Below are positions 6,132 to 8,412 of a stretch of DNA of 8,412 bases, in pieces. Position 1 is the first letter of the stretch. Every line of letters starts with the position of its first letter. The notes under the pieces are model-generated. The model was not told the DNA's origin. It saw only the letters and a list, made by a program, of their open reading frames with translations, and did not search any database. Source of the DNA: Deltaproteobacteria bacterium (GTDB taxonomy: Bacteria; Desulfobacterota; Binatia; UBA12015); assembly GCA_003447545.1 (NCBI GenBank), contig DLYX01000610.1, positions 683-9,094 on the forward strand. The letters are read 5' to 3'. The position numbers and the translations under genes were made by a program.

Positions 6132-6935
6132 ATGGCAATCCTGCGCTATGTGAAATCCGCCGAGCAGATCGCAAAAGCGGCTGACGCCAACCCCGAATTC
6201 ATGGAGTCAACGGTATATTCGATCCGCTGCGTCTATGAGACCGACCCCGCAATCCACAGAGCCGTCCTGCCCCAGCCTCTCGAGCCGGCTGACAAGCCCG
6301 AAGTTTGTCTGACCTTCTCGAAAGTCGCGATGCATATCTCTCCGGAATTCACCTTCGAGATCGGATCAGCCGTATTTGGTGTCCGCGCCAGCTACGAAGG
6401 AGTCCCGGGCACTTACCTCATCACCATGCCCATGACGACCGAGCAGGCCGTGGTTCCCGGACGCGAAACTTTTGGCGAGCCCAAAAAGATTGCCGAAATT
6501 GATTTCCAGCACGAGGGCTCTTCCGTGTCCTCTGCTGTCTCCCGGATGGGCATGACCTATCTCTCCGCCAGAGGCACTCTCGGCAAGGAACTCGGTCCAC
6601 GCGAATGGAAGGAATACGGGTACTGCTTCAAGGCCCAGCCTTCCTGCGAAAAAGGCAAGGCCTTCGACGTCGATCCGATTCTGGTTCGTCTGGAATGGCG
6701 CCATACCAACAAGCAAGTCTGGGAAATTGAAAATCCCGAAATCATTTTGGGCGAGTCTCCTATGGACCCGGTCGCTGATATTCCGGTTCGCAAGATCATC
6801 AGTTGCGTTTTCGAAGAAGGCTCCAGCGAAAGCAACGGGAGCGTGCTGCGCTCGGTGCCCGGCGACTGGCTGCTGCCCTTCCTCCACCAACGCTATGACG
6901 ATACCAGCGGCGAAGGCGTCGAGATCGCCGGCTGA
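6132..6935 (+). CDS. Acetoacetate decarboxylase (ADC) family protein
   Basis: 267-residue protein of the acetoacetate decarboxylase superfamily. GRETFGEPKKIAE at 110-122 matches the catalytic segment of Clostridium ADC (GRELSAYPKKLG); Lys118 aligns with the Schiff-base Lys115 and Lys119 with its pKa-lowering neighbour. Glu76 in FTFEIGSA aligns with ADC Glu76. MDPVADIPVRKIISCVF at 211-227 matches the C-terminal MAPLNDLPVKEIVSS region. With both lysines present, Schiff-base chemistry is plausible: decarboxylation of a beta-keto acid, or the aldol or hydratase reactions known for ADC-like proteins. The substrate is probably larger than acetoacetate given the operon, which is inference. The start is the ATG at 6132, 13 bp after the amidohydrolase stop. 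Confidence 0.9.
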   Translation: MAILRYVKSAEQIAKAADANPEFMESTVYSIRCVYETDPAIHRAVLPQPLEPADKPEVCLTFSKVAMHISPEFTFEIGSAVFGVRASYEGVPGTYLITMPMTTEQAVVPGRETFGEPKKIAEIDFQHEGSSVSSAVSRMGMTYLSARGTLGKELGPREWKEYGYCFKAQPSCEKGKAFDVDPILVRLEWRHTNKQVWEIENPEIILGESPMDPVADIPVRKIISCVFEEGSSESNGSVLRSVPGDWLLPFLHQRYDDTSGEGVEIAG

Positions 6936-6946
6936 ATCGGGGACCC

Positions 6947-7804
6947 ATGGACTATAAAGGAAAAACAGCCGTCATCACCGGCGGAGCCAGCGGCGTCGGA
7001 CGAGCCATGGGTGCGAGATTTCTCCGCGAGGGCATGAAGGTTGTCCTCTCGGATGTCGAGTCCGGGCCTCTGCAGGCCACCGTCGATGAGCTTCTTCCGC
7101 TCGGATCTGTCTCCGGCGTCACCTGCGACGTCTCCAAATTCGAACAAGTTGAAAATCTGGCGAGCGAGGCCGTGGCTCGCCACGGCAAGGTACACCTGCT
7201 GTGTAATAATGCCGGCGTCAGCGCCTACGAGGACGTCCCGGCGTGGGACCTGCCAATCAATGATTGGCGCTGGGTCTTTGACGTCAACATCATGGGCGTC
7301 GTTCACGGGATCAAGGCCTTTGTACCCGGGATGATTGCCCACGGTGAAGAAGGTGCTGTCATGAACACATCGTCGGGAAACGGCGGGCTTCTGGTTCTAC
7401 CTTTCACCCCCAGTTACTCCGCCAGTAAAGCGGCCGTAAGCAGCATCACCGAAACCTTGTACCACCAGCTGAAGGTGAATCAGACCAGACTACGCGCTCA
7501 CGTTTTATATCCGGGGCCGCATGTGGTGGCGTCGAATATCTTCACGGCCTACCGCAATCGCCTGCCGGGCTATGAGAGAGGGCAGGAGCAGGCGGCGCCC
7601 TATATGACGATCGACGACCTGAAGACGATGTACGAAGGTATGGGGCGACATTTTGAGACGACCACGCCGGAGGAAGTTGCGGATCACGCTTGGGATGGTT
7701 TGCAATCCGGAAGCTATTTTATCAACCCAACTTCCGACGAACTCATCGAACAGATGAGGGCCCGGTTCGAAGCCATTCTGGCAAAACAAGACCCTCCGGG
7801 TTGA
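6947..7804 (+). CDS. Short-chain dehydrogenase/reductase (classical SDR)
   Basis: 285-residue NAD(P)-dependent oxidoreductase with a Rossmann fold. TGGASGVG (11-18) is the cofactor glycine motif. Asp36 at the end of beta-2 (VVLSDVE) points to NAD(H) rather than NADP(H). CDVS (60-63), NNAG (87-90), Asn114 (DVNIMG), Ser143 (NTSSG) and Tyr157-x3-Lys161 (SYSASK) complete the classical catalytic set. The C-terminal substrate loop and tail, about 95 residues after PGP at 189-191, make it longer than the ~250-residue norm. It is the last gene of the operon, starting 11 bp after the ADC-family gene with only a GGGG-like Shine-Dalgarno. It would oxidise an alcohol formed in the pathway or reduce a ketone; direction and substrate are not visible. 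Confidence 0.94.
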   Translation: MDYKGKTAVITGGASGVGRAMGARFLREGMKVVLSDVESGPLQATVDELLPLGSVSGVTCDVSKFEQVENLASEAVARHGKVHLLCNNAGVSAYEDVPAWDLPINDWRWVFDVNIMGVVHGIKAFVPGMIAHGEEGAVMNTSSGNGGLLVLPFTPSYSASKAAVSSITETLYHQLKVNQTRLRAHVLYPGPHVVASNIFTAYRNRLPGYERGQEQAAPYMTIDDLKTMYEGMGRHFETTTPEEVADHAWDGLQSGSYFINPTSDELIEQMRARFEAILAKQDPPG

Positions 7805-7821
7805 GCCGAAATCGCCTCAGC

Positions 7822-7851
7822 GAGCCACGGGATCATGGGGTCCCGTGGCTC
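7822..7851. terminator. Strong hairpin between convergent genes
   Basis: GAGCCACGGGA (7822-7832) pairs perfectly with TCCCGTGGCTC (7841-7851) around an 8-nt loop. It starts 17 bp after the SDR stop and ends 6 bp before the stop of the leftward gene. The plus-strand 3' side continues CTTTGATTATT, a weak T-rich tail; the minus-strand side lacks a T-tract. It best fits termination of the operon, perhaps also limiting readthrough from the opposite side. Confidence 0.7.
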
Positions 7852-7857
7852 CTTTGA

Positions 7858-8412
7858 TTATTGGCCCAGAAGATTACCCAGAATTCCCTTCGCCGCAGCG
7901 CCCGCCTCGCCACCGAGATGCTCGTCGACCAGCTTGCCAATTTGCTTCTCGGCTTCTGCTTTCGCGACAGCCGTGCCGACTTTCGAGACATAGGTCTGGG
8001 CGATCGCCTGAGCGAGCACTTCCGGCGCGGCTCCCGCACCTCCGCCCACATTGGACTGACGGAGAGCGGGGACCTTGGCGTTGAAATCCTTGCCCCCAAC
8101 CGCCGACAGATCAGCTCCCAAGCTGGCACCGGCAATCTCCAACCGGTTGATCCGCACGCGGAGGTCACCCGAGGACGCACTGCTCGAGGCTGAGGAGGGT
8201 TTGCTCGAAGATCCCGAGATATTCGCCAGCAAGGCCTGGATATTGGTGGAACCGTTCGCCGCAAGGATCAGCTTCACGGAAGGGGACTTCACCGTGACCT
8301 CGGTGATCACGATAGGATCCTGCGACAATATCGATGCCGGGTCGATCCCGATGACGATGTCCTGAAACGAAATTGCTTCACCGTCAAAGCCCTTCGGGTT
8401 GGCCACGGTCAG
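7858..8412 (-). CDS. AsmA-like envelope protein, C-terminal part (runs off window)
   Basis: 184 C-terminal residues of a leftward gene whose start lies beyond the right edge; the frame stays open through base 8412. The opening LTVANPKGF, followed by alternating hydrophobic beta strands (IVIGIDPASIL, DPIVITEVTVKSPSVKLIL) and a GSTNIQALLANI segment, is the pattern of AsmA/DUF-type proteins that sit in the inner membrane and project beta-rich domains into the periplasm. A serine-rich linker (67-82) separates this from a second beta segment (83-104) and an Ala/Gly-rich helical tail (125-184). The GTG at 8406 is an internal Val codon, since conserved-looking sequence continues upstream. The role is probably envelope or lipid related by family analogy; no specific function can be given. 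It converges on the SDR operon. Confidence 0.72.
   Translation of the reverse strand: MTVANPKGFDGEAISFQDIVIGIDPASILSQDPIVITEVTVKSPSVKLILAANGSTNIQALLANISGSSSKPSSASSSASSGDLRVRINRLEIAGASLGADLSAVGGKDFNAKVPALRQSNVGGGAGAAPEVLAQAIAQTYVSKVGTAVAKAEAEKQIGKLVDEHLGGEAGAAAKGILGNLLGQ

Noticed and set aside
7191..7205. TACAC-ctgct-GTGTA inverted repeat resembling the tetR-upstream palindrome
   Set aside because: It lies in codons for the conserved SDR segment before NNAG and has different spacer length; best explained as coding coincidence.
8404..8406. GTG as the start codon of the leftward AsmA-like gene
   Set aside because: The frame continues to the window edge with family-like sequence (LTVANPKGF), so the codon is an internal Val and the gene is truncated by the window.
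1..8412. CRISPR arrays, tRNA/rRNA genes, insertion sequences, phage or defence systems
   Set aside because: No spaced direct repeats, transposase, integrase or structural RNA pattern was seen; the genes are ordinary chromosomal housekeeping and catabolic types.

Overview
The window is gene-dense bacterial chromosome with moderately high GC and short gaps. It has seven genes rightward and one partial gene leftward. RF3 with a Gram-negative-style AsmA-like protein suggests a diderm, Proteobacteria-like bacterium. The mix of Rieske, amidohydrolase, acetoacetate-decarboxylase-family and SDR genes is common in environmental and metagenomic lineages such as Deltaproteobacteria-type groups, but I cannot place the organism more precisely from sequence alone.

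Left part (2-3172): the C-terminal ~96% of peptide chain release factor 3 (prfC; roughly the first 19 residues lie outside the window), then a gamma-class carbonic-anhydrase-like left-handed beta-helix protein with a GTG start, then a metallo-beta-lactamase-fold hydrolase in which the second His of the HxHxDH motif is Asn. These look like housekeeping or accessory metabolic genes. The first two are 24 bp apart and may be cotranscribed.

Middle part (3173-7804): an AT-rich 117-bp intergenic region with a perfect 14-bp palindrome (3237-3250) precedes a tight five-gene set: TetR-family regulator, Rieske non-heme iron oxygenase, amidohydrolase_2 enzyme, acetoacetate-decarboxylase-family protein and an SDR dehydrogenase. 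The tetR and Rieske genes overlap by 14 bp, and the remaining gaps are 17, 13 and 11 bp. This is almost certainly one operon. The most economical reading is a TetR-controlled catabolic pathway: the Rieske oxygenase hydroxylates or opens a substrate, the SDR oxidises an alcohol or reduces a ketone, and the amidohydrolase and ADC-family enzymes hydrolyse or decarboxylate intermediates. The substrate is unknown, and no ferredoxin or reductase for the Rieske protein is present here.

Right end (7805-8412): a strong 11-bp-stem hairpin lies between the operon and a convergent leftward gene. That gene encodes the C-terminal 184 residues of an AsmA-like envelope protein and runs off the window edge. 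No gap longer than 300 bases lacks a gene, and I saw no tRNA, rRNA, CRISPR, insertion sequence or phage feature.
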